DNA of 64,000 nt from Berberis thunbergii (GCA_003290165.1 QNQO01000222.1:682001-746000); one strand, 5' to 3'. Shown: positions 34,953-47,160, counted from the first letter of the stretch. The notes: a model not told the origin generated them from the sequence alone. Made by a program: numbers and translations.

Positions 34953-35656
34953 TGCACTACACCAAAATGGATAATTAGTAATGATGCAGTCGTTTTGCGC
35001 TCTCTGCTTTGACCTAGTCCTGCTGACCTGCACAAGTAACGCATGAGAGCCATAGACCACCGTTGTAGTGGCCGATGGCACTCCAATGCTAAAGTCAAAT
35101 AGGGATCTGAGGAAGGTGTAATATTGTAAACAAGGAATTGTAACATACCTTAGCTTTCCAACCTCATGTCTTCTTTATAGTGCAAGAGTCCTAGTTATAC
35201 CAGGTCATCGAAAACGTAGTTTAGGAAGGAGATCTTCGTGGAAATCCTTATCTAATTATGATTCGTGTTGTAAGAGGGAACTTCCCTGTTAGCCCTGCGC
35301 TCCTAAATACGCGGGAGATAATTCTTAATCTGAGAGCAATTCGTAGAAGGAGGTTTCCCTGTTTGGAATGTACTCTGGTATTTACTTCCTAGTTGGAAGT
35401 GGAGACCTGCTGTAATCACCCATCTGAAGTTGATCCTCAAGATACTTGCCTTAATAGGGCTTATGGGTATTAAGGATAGTTGTGAGACATGTGGGCTTAG
35501 CAAGTTGTAAGAGTTCGGGTCTGTTTGGCATATTGTATTGGGCGGGCATAGAACCGCTTAGGCCGGATCAATGTTGAACTGACACCGAAGCTAGTAATTC
35601 CTCAAAATCATCAAGACACGTATAAGGCTTAGGGATGTGACCATTTTGGTGTATCA
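34953..35656 (-). repeat. 3' LTR of second Tat-like element
   Basis: 704 bases. On the minus strand it starts TGATACACCAAAATGG and ends CCATTTTGGTGTAGTGCA, so its ends are inverted copies of about 13 bases. A TATA box CTATAAAG lies at 35,173-35,180 (minus). Just outside, GGAGGAGTAGT (minus, near 35,660) is a plausible polypurine tract. The partner LTR is outside the window. Confidence 0.6.
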
Positions 35657-38129
35657 TCAACTACTCCTCCGAGTTAGTGGGTCGTCGCATCGGTTCGCTA
35701 AGTCATTTCTTGAAAAGATACGCCGCTCATGATGATTGAGTCAGAATCATTGCTTGAGCCTCGTGCTGCATTTATTGAACGTGGGACGATTCAATTTAAA
35801 AGAGGCGAGAAACTAATCCTTATTTAGGTTATGCAATGTGTGGAGTCTGACCCTTTTATTTTCTTTGCTTTTGAAAATATTGCTTTGTTCATCTTCTGAT
35901 TAAAAAGATTGTTTGTCTTCTTCATGGTTCAACAAAACCTTTTTGATGATGCTACCTTGGCCAGGGGCTTTGAGTTTGTTTAAGACAGATTGCTTTCTAA
36001 ACACGGCCTTGTTGAGATCCGTACGAAGTTTGGGATCCTGTGGACCTATCGTTGTCTGTTCTGAGGGGCGACCAGACGCCAATGTCGCCATCAGCGGGGT
36101 TCATCTGCTTGCACCTAAGGATGCTTCAAACCGGAGTACACTTTCCTGTTCTGGATGTGATTTGGGAATTCCTGTACTTCCTTGGGATTCTTCCGACCCA
36201 GTTGGGGCCTAATGGATACAGGATCATCCTTCTCATTCTGATTAGGGCGAAAGAAGCTGGCGTTCGCGTGACTCCATGAGTGATTCACTTGCTAACTTCT
36301 CCTCGGTTTAAAAGTAACGTCGTCTGTAAGATGACGTCGCCAACTTGCTTCACGAATCTACCAGATGACTTCAAGTTTCGGCAGAAGTATTACTTCTTAG
36401 CCCCCGCGGATTCAAAGTACTTCCAGTTCAGAGGTCTCTGCTTGAACGGGAGTTTAGACCACTCCGTAAGTACAAATTTATCTTCTGGTTTTGTTGCGCT
36501 TGATTGCATGCTAATTGTTGCTTGCGTTTCTTTACAAGACGGTTTCCCACTACTCTTTTTACCCTAGAGGAGCAAAACACTATGGAGACGTTCCGTGGTT
36601 TGTCAATGAGGAATGTGGTGGATGTTATATGCGTCCCCAACTTCATTCACAGTGGACTGTGGGACAACTGGCACGTGGCTCCCTCTCTTTACCGAACATC
36701 ACGAGTTAAGCTTGAAGATGGAGCCCCTTTTAGGAATATGAAAGCCGCTAGGCCAAAGCTCATGTTTTGTCCGACGCGGAGGAGTCGTCGATGCTTGCCT
36801 CCTTCGTGAGTTCGAAGAGGTCTCTCATCAGAACTGGGTTGTCTTCAACAAGACCCGCTCTAGTGAATGAAATGTGCGAGTCTAATTGGTCCGTCAGGGG
36901 AGAGGACGATGTATCTGGCTGGGTAAAAGACTACCTACGATTTGCAGGGGTCAACGACATGTCGAATCTTAGTGTTGCGCAAGCGAAAGCTTTGAGTGAG
37001 CGGGTTGTTTGATAATGGTCGTGGTGGCATACACCAAGTCTCTTATAGTTCACATTGTTCACCGTCTTGTTCCAAGCCACAACTCGAGGTGTTGAAGGGT
37101 CCTTTGGATAACTCGCTTCCTCCCCTTCCTACGGATTTTGTTAAGCCATCTCGCACTAAAGGGTTGCATGTTTGTAACAAGGGAAAAGTTGTGGAAGAGA
37201 GCCTGAGAACTATGGCCACTGCGAAGGGTGGTGTCGGTGTAATTCCTGATTCAGGGGAGCTTCATCCGAATGCGTGGATAAGCTTATTTGCACCGGACTT
37301 AATAAAGATGAGCACTCAGATCTGGCATCAAGAGGTTGATGTAGAGTATGCTTTGAGGAAACATATAAGTAGGCGTAATAGATGGCTGATGGATTACGCT
37401 CCAAAACCCGAGGATGATATGCTATAAGGGCGTATGGATAAGGATTTAAAGTACCTTATGCTAGGTATGTAACACCCCTATTTTTCCAATGATAATAAAT
37501 ATTTATGTTTATCAAATTCAATTGAAATTTGTATTTTAAAATCTTATTTTGTTTGATAAGTTGTATTTCTCAAAATCCAGTCAACTTTCTTACCTTCCGA
37601 ATCTCGGGACGAGATTCCATTTAACGTGTGTATAATGTAACACCTTTAAATTTCATAAAACTAATCTATTTTATTTTGAATTAAATAAAATAGGGTTACA
37701 TTTAATTTAATGTGAATTTCAAAATTTAGGTTTTTATTTGGTGAGTTTAGAAGGTGGGTGTTTTCAGAAGTCCAGTGTGGGTGAATAACCACCACCATAT
37801 AAAGAGAAAACCCTTATTTTTTTCTTCTCTTGTGCAAACCCTTTTTCTTCTTTCTCCTTCCCTTCTTTGCGTTTTCTTCTTGATGGCGGTGTGAGAGAGA
37901 TTACAGGGTAAAGAGGGTCTGAATCGAGGTTGATTCAGGGTTTATTTAGGTGCGTGTATGGGCTGAAACAGGAGGTTTTCAGAGCGAGTTTCAGGGCTGA
38001 ATCGAGATTGGTATTAGGGCTGAATCGATGTTGGTTTCAGGGTTAAATCAGAGTCTGTTTCGGGTTGTTTCAAGGTCTCATACAATGCTGATTCGAAGCT
38101 GTTTAAAGGGTGGTTCAATGGCGTTTTCA

Positions 38130-38300
38130 AGTATTGAATCAGGAACGTGGAGGGTAATTTAGAAAGTGTGGTTGCTGAGTTAAAACTGGGGACTGTGAAG
38201 GATTGCAATATTGCTGAAATCAGGAACATGGAGGCTAAATTAGAAGGTGTAGTTGCTGATTCAAAACATGGGAGCCTGAAGTCTATGTTTTCTAACCTCT
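38130..38300 (+). repeat. Tandem duplication of a coding-like segment
   Basis: Two adjacent copies of about 85 bases, both with ATCAGGAAC(G/A)TGGAGG, AATTAGAA(A/G)GTGT and GTTGCTGA, translated as NVEGNLESVVAELK and NMEAKLEGVVADSK. The frame is open to 38,351. The origin is unknown. Confidence 0.6.
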
Positions 38301-38349
38301 TCAAAAAAATATGCAACAATCAATATGGTCCTGTAGCTGAGTTCTGGGA

Positions 38350-38970
38350 CTAATGATCAACAGCCAGTTCTGGGACTCTAATGATCAACAGTCAGGATGG
38401 AGGTTCAATCTCAGAAGGGCCTCCAATGAATGGGAAATAAAAGACTTGGGGAACCTGATATCAACTATTCTTGACAAGCAAGTTTCTTCTGCTGAAAACA
38501 ACTTTCTATGGGAAGGGAAGAGCCAATGTTTTTCTGTCAGAAGGATGTTTAGTATGCTCAATAATGGTGTTGTCTAGAAGCTTACAAACACCTTTATTAC
38601 TGATTATTGGACGAAGATATGGGTGAAACTGTGCCCTCCCAAGCTCAACTTCTTCCTTTGGACAGTGATCCAAGGGAGAAATCTCATTGTGGATAACTTG
38701 GTCAAAAAGGGAATGCAAATTCCCAACCACTGTTCTTTGTAAGCTCCGTTGATCACATTCTTTTCAACTATCCCTATGTCTATGTCTATTGCTAAGAGAA
38801 TGGAAAAGATGAGAACTTTGTTAAGAGACTTCCTTTGTGGTTTTAGTAATGATAAGAAGGCTGCTCACTTGCTGAAGTTGGATGAAGTTTGCGTGCCTAA
38901 AGACAAGGATAGTCTTGGTATTAGAAGAGTTATAGCTTTCACTGAAGCCTTGCTAAGCATATGGTTGTAG
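38350..38970 (+). pseudogene. L1 LINE ORF2 pieces in permuted order
   Basis: 38,353-38,740 has WEIKDLGNLIS, CFSVRRMFSML, WTKIWVKLCPPKLNFFLW and NLVKKGMQIP, the zf-RVT tail of L1 ORF2. 38,749-38,970 has SIAKRMEKMRTLLRDFLCGF, DEVCVPKDKDSLGIR and ALLSIWL, which in L1 proteins comes before the tail. So the two blocks are in reversed order here. Stops occur at 38,576 and 38,740. Confidence 0.65.
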
Positions 38971-41900
38971 AGGTTGGAGAAGAAGTGGTGGATTGGTTGC
39001 TGGAGACTGGGCTACTAACTGGTGAGTTTTCTTCATCTCCTTCACTCCCACTATGAGTTTTTCTTTCCTTCTTCATAATTACAATCAGATTGTTCAATGA
39101 TTCTTTTACTAGGATTTGCTTTCACTGGTGAATCGCACAGGATTGATTTTCCAAGTTCGAAACTAGGGTTTCGAAATAGATAGTTAAGACTGTTTTGATC
39201 TTCTATTGTGCGTTTTAGTTGTTTTAGATAATTACTTGACGATTTGAATCGAAATTTTTATTGAATTGTTAGACGAATCAGTTTAGCCTAGGCGATGAGT
39301 GATTTTTGTAACTAAGAAAAGTATAGGAGGGATTGAGTTATAACTTGAAGTTCAAGTTCAAACAGTTGGAAAGGTGATATGATAATGGATGTTGTCCTAT
39401 TTTGGATAGAGGAGATACTAAACTTGCTTAAGTAGTAGTAGTGGAATCACATAAGAAATGCGAGAAGTGGCTTTAGGAACTGTGAAATCTATCTAGGATT
39501 ATCAGTCTCGTTGGAATGATGTTCAAAATTATTGATTAATGGGGTTCTTGTTGATGATCATAATATTATTCATAGTTGTTTCATTTAAGATGCTTGCAGC
39601 GAGTTTGATTGATCAGTTTTGGTATGATATCTGATAATGATAGGCTTGATGAGGACTTGTAGAAGTTTTTGATGCTATTAAGACTGATTAATGGATTTCT
39701 TTTGGGGTTTTCAAGAGGTGTTAGGAGTTATAAACAATTGCGGGCTGTTAAGAAGAAATCTTGGCCATGTAGCTTTGCTGTCACGCCCCGTCATTAAGCA
39801 GGCGTCTTGTAGTTGGACTGATTTTGTGTAGGTTTCTACAAGGGTTTTGATTGTAGTTTTGAGTAAGTACAGTATCCTGCTATATACCAAAAGTTTTCTG
39901 TTTGAGTCTAGTTTTTAAAAGATTTTACGGTATCATAATATGAGTTTTGCATAGGAAGATATACTCATTTTAGTGACAATAGGTAAATCAGCTGAAGGCT
40001 GATAGATGGCCTTCTTTGTTTGTAAAATCTGTATTGTTATAGACATAATCATGGGGTATGCCTTATATGGTTGGAAACCTCTTGGTGTCTACTTTTCATT
40101 GCCCCAAACGGTATGCAATTTGGGGTTCTAACGTGAGAGTTATGTACATTTGAGTGATGATTGGTCAAGCTATCCGGTTAGGACAGCTTGTTCATTTTGG
40201 TGTTGTTGGCAAGGTTATTTGTTTGATTGTTTTGAGAAGGGAACATAGTTTTTTAGGGTCTACCTTGGGTTGTCTTGAGTTGCATTGGATGTAAAGAAAA
40301 ATATTGTTTGGAGCCGAATGAGGTTGGTTGCTTTAGTGAAGGTTAGTGTTCACCCATGATTGTCATGCACTTTCATGTTTATTTGTTGAAATTGTTTTTT
40401 TCGGAGATTTGCATGTAATGGCTTTGTTGGATTCAACATTTGAGATACTTTCTTCCAAACTAGGATGTATGTGTTTATCCCTAAAATCACATTCATATGG
40501 AGAGTACTATGTGTAGTAGTGTTGGATTTTGCACTATGGTTTGTTTTGTTTTGATGTCTCGTTGATTCTATTGATGTAGGGCCAATTAAGATTAATGGTG
40601 TTCCTCTATATGTATGCATATTGAAATGGTTATGTTCTCCCAAAGGAAGGGGTGGATTTCATTATGAATGACAAAATGTCACTTGATCACCATGTTATTA
40701 TAAAGCATGATTTATGAATATGCTATGTTTTTCCCAAAAATATGGGTGGATATGATTGTGAATCGATTTATGTATGACAAAATGTCATTGTGGAAGAATT
40801 TTGAAATATCAAAAATAAATGATATTGGTAACCCTTGATTTCTAAAAATATAAATCACCTGGAATTTTATCACTTAGAACTACCATACCTCTTTTGTTTA
40901 TTATTTCCCCTCTCCTACTAGAGAAACTAAATGACCAGCGGGTCGTCTTGCGGAATTGGGGCTCCCATTTCTTACTAGAGAAACTAAAATAACCTTTGGG
41001 TTAGTCTTGCGGAAATGAGGTGAATTGTTATGCCTAAGATAGGCTTTGATATTTATCCGTAAAAAATGTGACGTGAATTTATGCGCATTGATAGCCCAAG
41101 GGTGGCTTTTGGTACTCATATAGTTAGGAGTATCCGCGATGCATGCCTGTATGTGATGTCCCACTTAGGCATGGATGACGGAGTAGTCCTTCTTTATATG
41201 AGAGAGGCATACGGGCATGTATGTTCGGCACGGAGGTGATGCGAATGTGGTATCGTCTAAGTGATTATTCTGTTAAAAGATGAAACAAATTCAAATAAAA
41301 ATGAATAGATTACGTTTACATTGTTTCTAATCTTTTTCATGCAGGATGGCAAGTCCACTAATATTTCTGCAGGTCAGACTTGCCATAGTCGACTCCTATA
41401 GGGTAAGTATAAGTAAATGCATTTTTACTTAATTGGAATGATGATATGATGGCCTCAATGAGGAACTAAATTCTTGGAGCTGTTTTTTCTTGCATCACAC
41501 TTTTGCCTCGTTGAGTTACTACATGTTGGTGTGTTTGTGTATTGTTTGTGTTTAGCTTGATGTTTGTCACGTGCGATTTTATTGATTTTGGGATGAAGAT
41601 TTCTCACACTAGCTTTATTGCTGACCCAAGTGAGCTTTTGCTTATTGGGTACATTCCTTTAGGAATGCAGTCGATTAGCTTTTCAAGTTTAGAGACTTTT
41701 GAGCAGCATTACGGGAGTTTCGCTAGTGGGACTACCGACGTCAGTTTTTCCTGGTTAAAGTTTTGTATAAATTTTAGCTTGTTCCTATTTTTCTACACTA
41801 TATTTTTGTCATTGCTGCTAAATGTTTCTGCTGTTATTGAATTTCACGTCTAGAGTTTTGGGAAAACGGATAATCCTACGTGGATTTTGGGATTTTCGTT

Positions 41901-43219
41901 TTCTCCGAAAATCGGGGCATGACAAGGTATGTCTCAATTGAACCAGGTGGCCATTGCTCGAATGAAAGTTGAGGTGGCTTGTGAGAGGGTGTACACTATG
42001 GAGCATGTCTTTTCACACATGCAAGAGTTATATTAAGTGGTTGAGGAAGCAAGCTGAAGAGAATAGGTTGGAGCAGTCAGCCGTGGTTGCTGAGACTCAG
42101 AGGGTTCGTCCGGAAGCCCTTGAGTGTGATCTGGCGGAGGCGGTGTCTACGAGGGACATATTCAAGCAGAAGTTTGATTGGACCCGCCGAGACATGGAGG
42201 TCGTGTAGAAAGCGACGACTGAGGCACGTTCTGTACTGCGGTTTCTCGCTAAAGAGAATGCCCTGAAGGAGGATGATTGAGCTGCTCAGAAACAGAAACT
42301 AGAGTCCAATGTGGAGTTCAATGCTAAGGAGGTTTGGAAGGTCGAGGACCAGCTCGAATTAGAGACGCGCGAGCTTAGTGTTGTGAAGACTAGTTTGGCT
42401 ACATAGCAGACTCAGTTTGATGGGTTCATTGGCAAGTTGGAGCGTGAACTTGTTGACGCAAAGAAACGACGTGAAGAGCTTCTGCTGGAACAAGGAAAAT
42501 GCGAGTTTCGTTGGGTTGTACACGGCAGGTTGGAGCTGCTAGCACTGATAAAGGAGGAGCATCTGGAATGGGATCTTGGCTGATATAAGAAAAAGTCGTA
42601 TGTAAACTTGTCTATTGCCTTTGCATCATTGAACGAAGAGGGTGACTTTTAAGTTTAGCTCTTATGTTTCTGTAGCTTCTCCTGGTAAGGAATAAACTTT
42701 GTATATTTGTACCCATTTTGCATCGTTTGTTAATGAAAACTGTTTTATCTTGACTGTGTTCTATACTTGTTTTGTATTCGTTGTCCCTATTGTGCATTTT
42801 TCATTTCGCCTTGTCATCTTACTTTGGCATAGGCTTGTTGGATCAATAGAAAGTCGAATGGTTTGTCTGCTACTGAGAGTTTGGCCGTTTGCGTTGCAAA
42901 TGACCCAGAGTTATTGTTGCATAGTTATGTCCGCTAGTAGGCATGTCGCAGACAATTTAGCCAAGGGTTGCATTTCTCGAGTTGTGTCTTGTCCTTAAGG
43001 AAAGCTGCTGGAGGCTTATCTCGCTTGTCTGATTTGTCGGCTGCAACTACTGCCATAGGCGAGTTGCGATAGCCGATAATATGCATTGGATCATTTGTAC
43101 TGAGTTAGACATCGTAAGCTCGGGTTGACATTCTATGTAGCATCTATCCGGGTGCTACCTGGACGATCTATGTGTTAGTGTAAGTGGTATTTGCTGATAA
43201 TAGAATGCTAGTCTAATTG

Positions 43220-43990
43220 AGCGTGAAGACATTGACTGAGCTGAGATTTATCTTTGCCGAGCTGCTTGGGGATCTCACCTTCCGAGCCATCTATGTTCGA
43301 ATAGAGTGGACTATAGGTTCGGGTAATAAGGATTTGGCGACCACACAGAATAGCAGTGGTCCAGTGGCGAGCTGTCGACATCAGTCAAGGACTGACTAGT
43401 CTCCCACCTTTCGAACCATCTATACCCTCGCAGTGGTGGCTACAAGTTCGAGACGAAGGGGTTCGACGACCAGGCTGAAAAGCAGTAGCCTCGTGGCAAG
43501 CCGTAAGAATCAGTTCGGGACTGATTAAGCTCCCACCTTTTAAACCATCTATACATGCACGGTGGGGGCTACAAGTTCAAGACGAAGGGGCTTGGCGACC
43601 AAGCTGAAAAGAAGTGGCCCCATGGCAAGCTGTCAGAATCGGTTCGGGATTGACTAAACTCCCAGCTTTCGAACCATCTATACCCGTGCGGTGGGGGCTA
43701 CAAGTTTGAGACGAACGGGTTCGCGACCAGGCTAAAAAGCAGTCGCCCTGTGGCAAGCAGTCAAAATTAGCTCTGGACTGACTAGGCTCCCACCTTCCAA
43801 ATCATCTACACCTGTGCACATCAAGCTACAAATTGGGGGTTTTCGGTGGCCACACTGAAAAGTAGTGGTCTCGCGGCAAGCCGTCGAAAACAGTTAGGGA
43901 CTGACTAGGCTCCCGCTTTCCAAACCATATACGCCCGCGCAGTGGGGGCTACAGGTCTGGGCTTTGATAAGAAGCTTTCGTTGCCAATCG
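43220..43990. repeat. About 120-base tandem repeats in second Tat-like element
   Basis: Six or so degenerate copies of a unit with GGACTGACTAGGCTCCCACC, TTCGAACCATCTATACCC, GTGGGGGCTACAAGTTCGAG and GACCAGGCTGAAAAGCAGT. Copy starts lie near 43,270, 43,389, 43,518, 43,640, 43,775 and 43,895. The sequence is unrelated to the 70-base unit of the first Tat-like element, although the position in the element is the same. Confidence 0.8.
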
Positions 43991-45145
43991 TCACCAACTA
44001 GGCTTACCTGATCGGGTTCGGTGATCATTGACCGTGAAGGAGGCAATGATCCCTGGTGAGTCGTCATCACCAGGCGTGATAACATTGATTAAACTCCCAC
44101 TTCCCAAACCATCGGGATCCACGCTAGATGGACTAGGTGTTGGGATGAACCAAAAGCCATCATCATCAGCCTCGGGTGACTATGCCTACCTGGTTGGAGA
44201 TAGGTTCCATCTGCTAGAGAACACGCAAACCTACATCTACCAACATGGTGCATTGTGTGGACAAAATTACCTTAAATCAACTAGTGATCCGTAGGTACGA
44301 TCCATGTGTCAGAGTTGATAAGGATTTCTAGTGCTCGTGCTTGGCATGTGGTAGAATATTGATTGAATAGTAGGCCCAACCCATGGGCCCGCAAAGGAGG
44401 GCTAGGGTTTTCTGCGCGGTGGTACATGTACAACGCAGGTTGCAAGATGGTTGAGTATCGTTTACTCCCCCTCAATTGATGGGGTTGCGTGCATCGCTAT
44501 TAATTGGATGAACGTGGTCTACGCAGTTTCCTTGGGAACCATCATCTCATCGTTTCCCATATGGTATTCAATGCTGACATTTAAGGCTAGAACGCATGTT
44601 TGCTAAACCATCATGTTTATATAATGGTGTTCCTCAATCGATGTAGGCACTATCTTCTGCAAAATGTATCTCATGTTTATAACCAAAGCACGTAGTTGAT
44701 CTGTTGAGATCTCGTAATTTCCTTTCATATTGCGGAGAAGTAGTACGAATTTTCTTCCAAGGGAAGAGTCTGTCGTTTATGTGTTGGTGCATTGTCGTTG
44801 TTCTATCGCGTTTAATTTTTGAGATAACACCAGCACCCAACTCTGGATCTGGAGTGGTTGCCTCTACCACTTCTCGATTAACTTCATTATCTTGATTTGC
44901 AGTGGAATTCGGGATCGCGAGATGGAGAGGAGTTAGACATGGTCCACTGGATTGGGCCATTGACTTATGGACGCCCCTCTCATCCCTGCAGCCGAAAGGT
45001 GCATGCGATTTGTATCAGCCTGATACTTATCCCAAGTTCATTTGGTTGAGCAGATCGAGCGTGTGAATTGGCCATAAATTTTTGTGGTACTCCTAGTTGT
45101 CGATTTTGTACCACCTCGGACCATGTTGAAGGGGTAAGTCTGTCT
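43991..45145. other. Tat-like element, unassigned part
   Basis: Between the tandem repeats and the CACTA insertion. A minus-strand frame of 108 codons (44,960-44,634) has no domain that I recognise. Pol should lie here but I see none. Confidence 0.4.
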
Positions 45146-45169
45146 AGGCACTACACCAAAATCCCCATT

Positions 45170-45470
45170 AGTAACGGTTTTAAACAGTGGGGGTAACCCA
45201 TTGTCACGGCTAAGAGCCGTGGGCTACAGAGGCGTCGCGAAATTCTTTTTAACGGCTATAAACCGTGGCTAAAATTTTAACAACGGTTTTATATTCAGGA
45301 CGGTTGATGCTTTAGCCACAGTTCTAAACCGTGGCTAAAAGTTTAGCAACGGTTTTAAGCCGTGGCAAGTATTAGCAACGGCTTAAAACCGTGGCCAGAC
45401 TTGCCACGGCTTAAAACCGTTGCTAAACTTTTAGCCACGGTTTTAAGCCGTGGCTAGTAAATTTTTTTAT
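45170..45470. repeat. CACTA left subterminal repeats
   Basis: Around ten copies, in both orientations, of a motif near AACGGTTTTAAACCGTGGCT. They include a perfect inverted repeat with 45-base arms (45,326-45,370 and 45,399-45,443) around a 28-base spacer. Confidence 0.85.
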
Positions 45471-45874
45471 TTTTTTATTTTATTTTATTTTTTTTGCTAT
45501 CAAATGATTTTTGATTACATCTTATAGGTAAGTATAATTCAGCACGTGCATCAAATAAATAAAATTTAATATGACTTTTTATTAAATTTAAAAATAGCAT
45601 TTACAACCTCTGATCAGCAAATTCCAACAATTGCTTTCAAGCAATTCATTACAGCAGCAACATTTACAATTCATCATTGGCTACTGATCATCTATCTACA
45701 TGCACTACAAATAAACCTTCTTTCTAAGTCTGCTTTTCCTTGCTTCCTCTCTATTCTGAGCAAGCCTTCTCAATAATTTTTTCATGTAAACACTGAAATA
45801 TATCAACCCTGCACCCATCATATATAAACACTGAAATCAGAATATTTGGAGACCCATGCACCCATCACTGAGCT

Positions 45875-46629
45875 CTACTACACCTTGCTCCCCGGGAATG
45901 ATCTCTAGCTTGTGTTTCACATCAGCCAAAGCCTCTTTGAGTTCGTTAACAAGTGATTCATTCCTAACAGCTACCAATTGTGGTTTAAACATCTTGATCT
46001 GTCCAGGGGTAACTAAAAGTAAGCATCTCATATTTCATACCAGACGAGGACTTTCTTCATTTTCTAAACTATTTGTGTTTAACAACTTGCAATAGCCTTT
46101 CAATAAGGATTAGGGGAGTACCTGATCAGCAAGAAGAGTCACATTCCAACCAGCTGCCAATGCAACAACTCTAAACTTATCAGGTTTTCTGCAACTATGT
46201 ACGAGTCAGCAAATACCATATTGTGTGAGACATTTTAAACAACTAAAGAAATGATTAACTGGGGCAACAAATACAAAGATCCCATTTAAGAAAATATACT
46301 GAAAATGATTTTATCTGAAACAAGAAATAGTTCATCCAAGGACTTCCGAATCAAAAGTTCAATGAGTTTTTACAAATTAGTATCCATTTGGAAAACATTG
46401 ACAACTTGAGAAATACAAAGCCTGATGCTTTTATGATGGAGATGTTGTACCTGAGTTCCAATTAAACGAGTACACCCAACGATAGATATGGGTTTTTGAC
46501 TATCCCAAGCCTTGTATCCAGGGTCAGGGACAGCTCGTCCTGGCCAGGCTGGGGGAAGTGACTGAATTGAACATCGAACACCTCTTACAAATGCTCTCCC
46601 ATTCTCCTTCCTCTTCAGAGCAAATGCCC
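45875..46629 (-). pseudogene. DXR: DXR (1-deoxy-D-xylulose 5-phosphate reductoisomerase) fragment, three exons
   Basis: DXR is the plastid enzyme of the MEP isoprenoid pathway. Three minus-strand exons with splice-like borders are recognisable. 46,629-46,451 has [19 protein letters not shown] and PKPISIVG-type sequence. 46,200-46,122 has DKFRVVALAAGWNVTLLADQ. 45,998-45,875 has [23 protein letters not shown] and [10 protein letters not shown]. These cover the end of the transit region and the NADPH-binding N-terminal domain. The GSTGSIG nucleotide-binding motif reads GCTRLIG, exon 2 has lost a base just before DKF (frameshift), and the rest of the enzyme is absent, so it cannot be functional. 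It is a captured fragment inside the CACTA element, with introns retained, implying capture from genomic DNA. Confidence 0.88.
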
Positions 46630-47083
46630 CTAAAATTCAGAAAAAATATGAAAAACGTAAGTCTCAACACCTTCTCCAATAATAGATACCACAAAACCAA
46701 TGTCATTGCAGACTACAAACCACTTAGTGGGAAGGCACCATAATCCCTACAAAAACATTTTGATTCAAAACAAACAGAACCTTCTTATACATTAGCGTTA
46801 CATGTTTGTGTCCCAAAACATGAATGAAATGACAGAAAACCAGTGTTAGTTCAATTCATATTAATTTTTCAAAGCAAAGAATTAATCATTGCTCGATGTT
46901 TGTGTGATTTGGAACTAAACATCCACTCAATCCACACATCAAAGCTCACAAAAGTGAGTACAAAGTCGATCACTCCTGCTCCTAACCCAAAGTAGGGAAA
47001 GTCAACTATTATTGAACTATAATGAATTAAGTACTACTTCAAGAGTTACCATCTTTGAAACAGTCATTGCTGTCAAACAGAAC
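46630..47083. other. CACTA interior, no fragment recognised
   Basis: AT-rich, probably intron sequence captured with neighbouring gene pieces. No exon-like frame is supported. Confidence 0.35.
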
Positions 47084-47160
47084 CTTGGCTTTGGTGGCAT
47101 CAGGTGCCAATGAGCTTGCATGCGAAACAGTCATTGCTGTCAAACAAAGAGCGTAAAAAA
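47084..47160 (-). pseudogene. ABCB-type transporter exon fragment
   Basis: The 77-base exon has acceptor GCAAG and donor GTTCTG and encodes FYALCLTAMTVSHASSLAPD followed by ATKAK. The pattern F.ALT..A...S..SLAPD..KAK is the end of the second transmembrane domain in plant ABCB (MDR/P-glycoprotein) transporters. Only this exon is present, without nucleotide-binding domains. A GAAACAGTCATTGCTGTCAA segment occurs twice (within the exon and just past its donor), a local duplication. The exact ABCB member cannot be named. Confidence 0.7.

Larger units (their letters stand above)
37468..41924. mobile_element. Solo-LTR-like insertion (TG...CA, 4,457 bases)
   Basis: It starts TGTAACACCCC, ends CGGGGCATGACA and is flanked by a perfect 5-base duplication AGGTA (37,463-37,467 and 41,925-41,929). 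One TATA-like CATATAAAGAG (about 37,797) lies 330 bases in. No internal repeat of its ends, primer site or pol is found, so a solo LTR of a long-LTR gypsy family fits best. A DNA transposon with short imperfect TIRs is the alternative. It includes LINE-derived segments at 38,350-38,970. Confidence 0.55.
36000..42660 (+). pseudogene. Antisense ORF of Tat-like element, split by a solo LTR
   Basis: The plus-strand frame contains LQTGVHFPVLDVIWEFLYFL and LGPNGYRIILLIL (36,125-36,245), like the putative gypsy-type transposon domain found in plant retrotransposon reverse ORFs (PF04195, from memory). It is followed by KFRQKYYFLAP (36,370-36,405). After a long acidic/basic stretch it ends in a coiled-coil region (41,930-42,590) rich in E, K, L and R. 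The frame at 37,440-37,467 continues directly at 41,930 if the 4.46-kb insertion is ignored. Several in-frame stops are present (36,278, 37,425 and 42,206). Function of such ORFs is unknown. Confidence 0.6.

Noticed and set aside
34956..35656. A small CACTA element starting CACTACACCAAAATGG
   Set aside because: The other end reads GTGTATCA rather than GTGTAGTG and no 3-base duplication fits. A TATA box, TG/CA ends, the polypurine-like flank and position next to the antisense ORF fit an LTR better.
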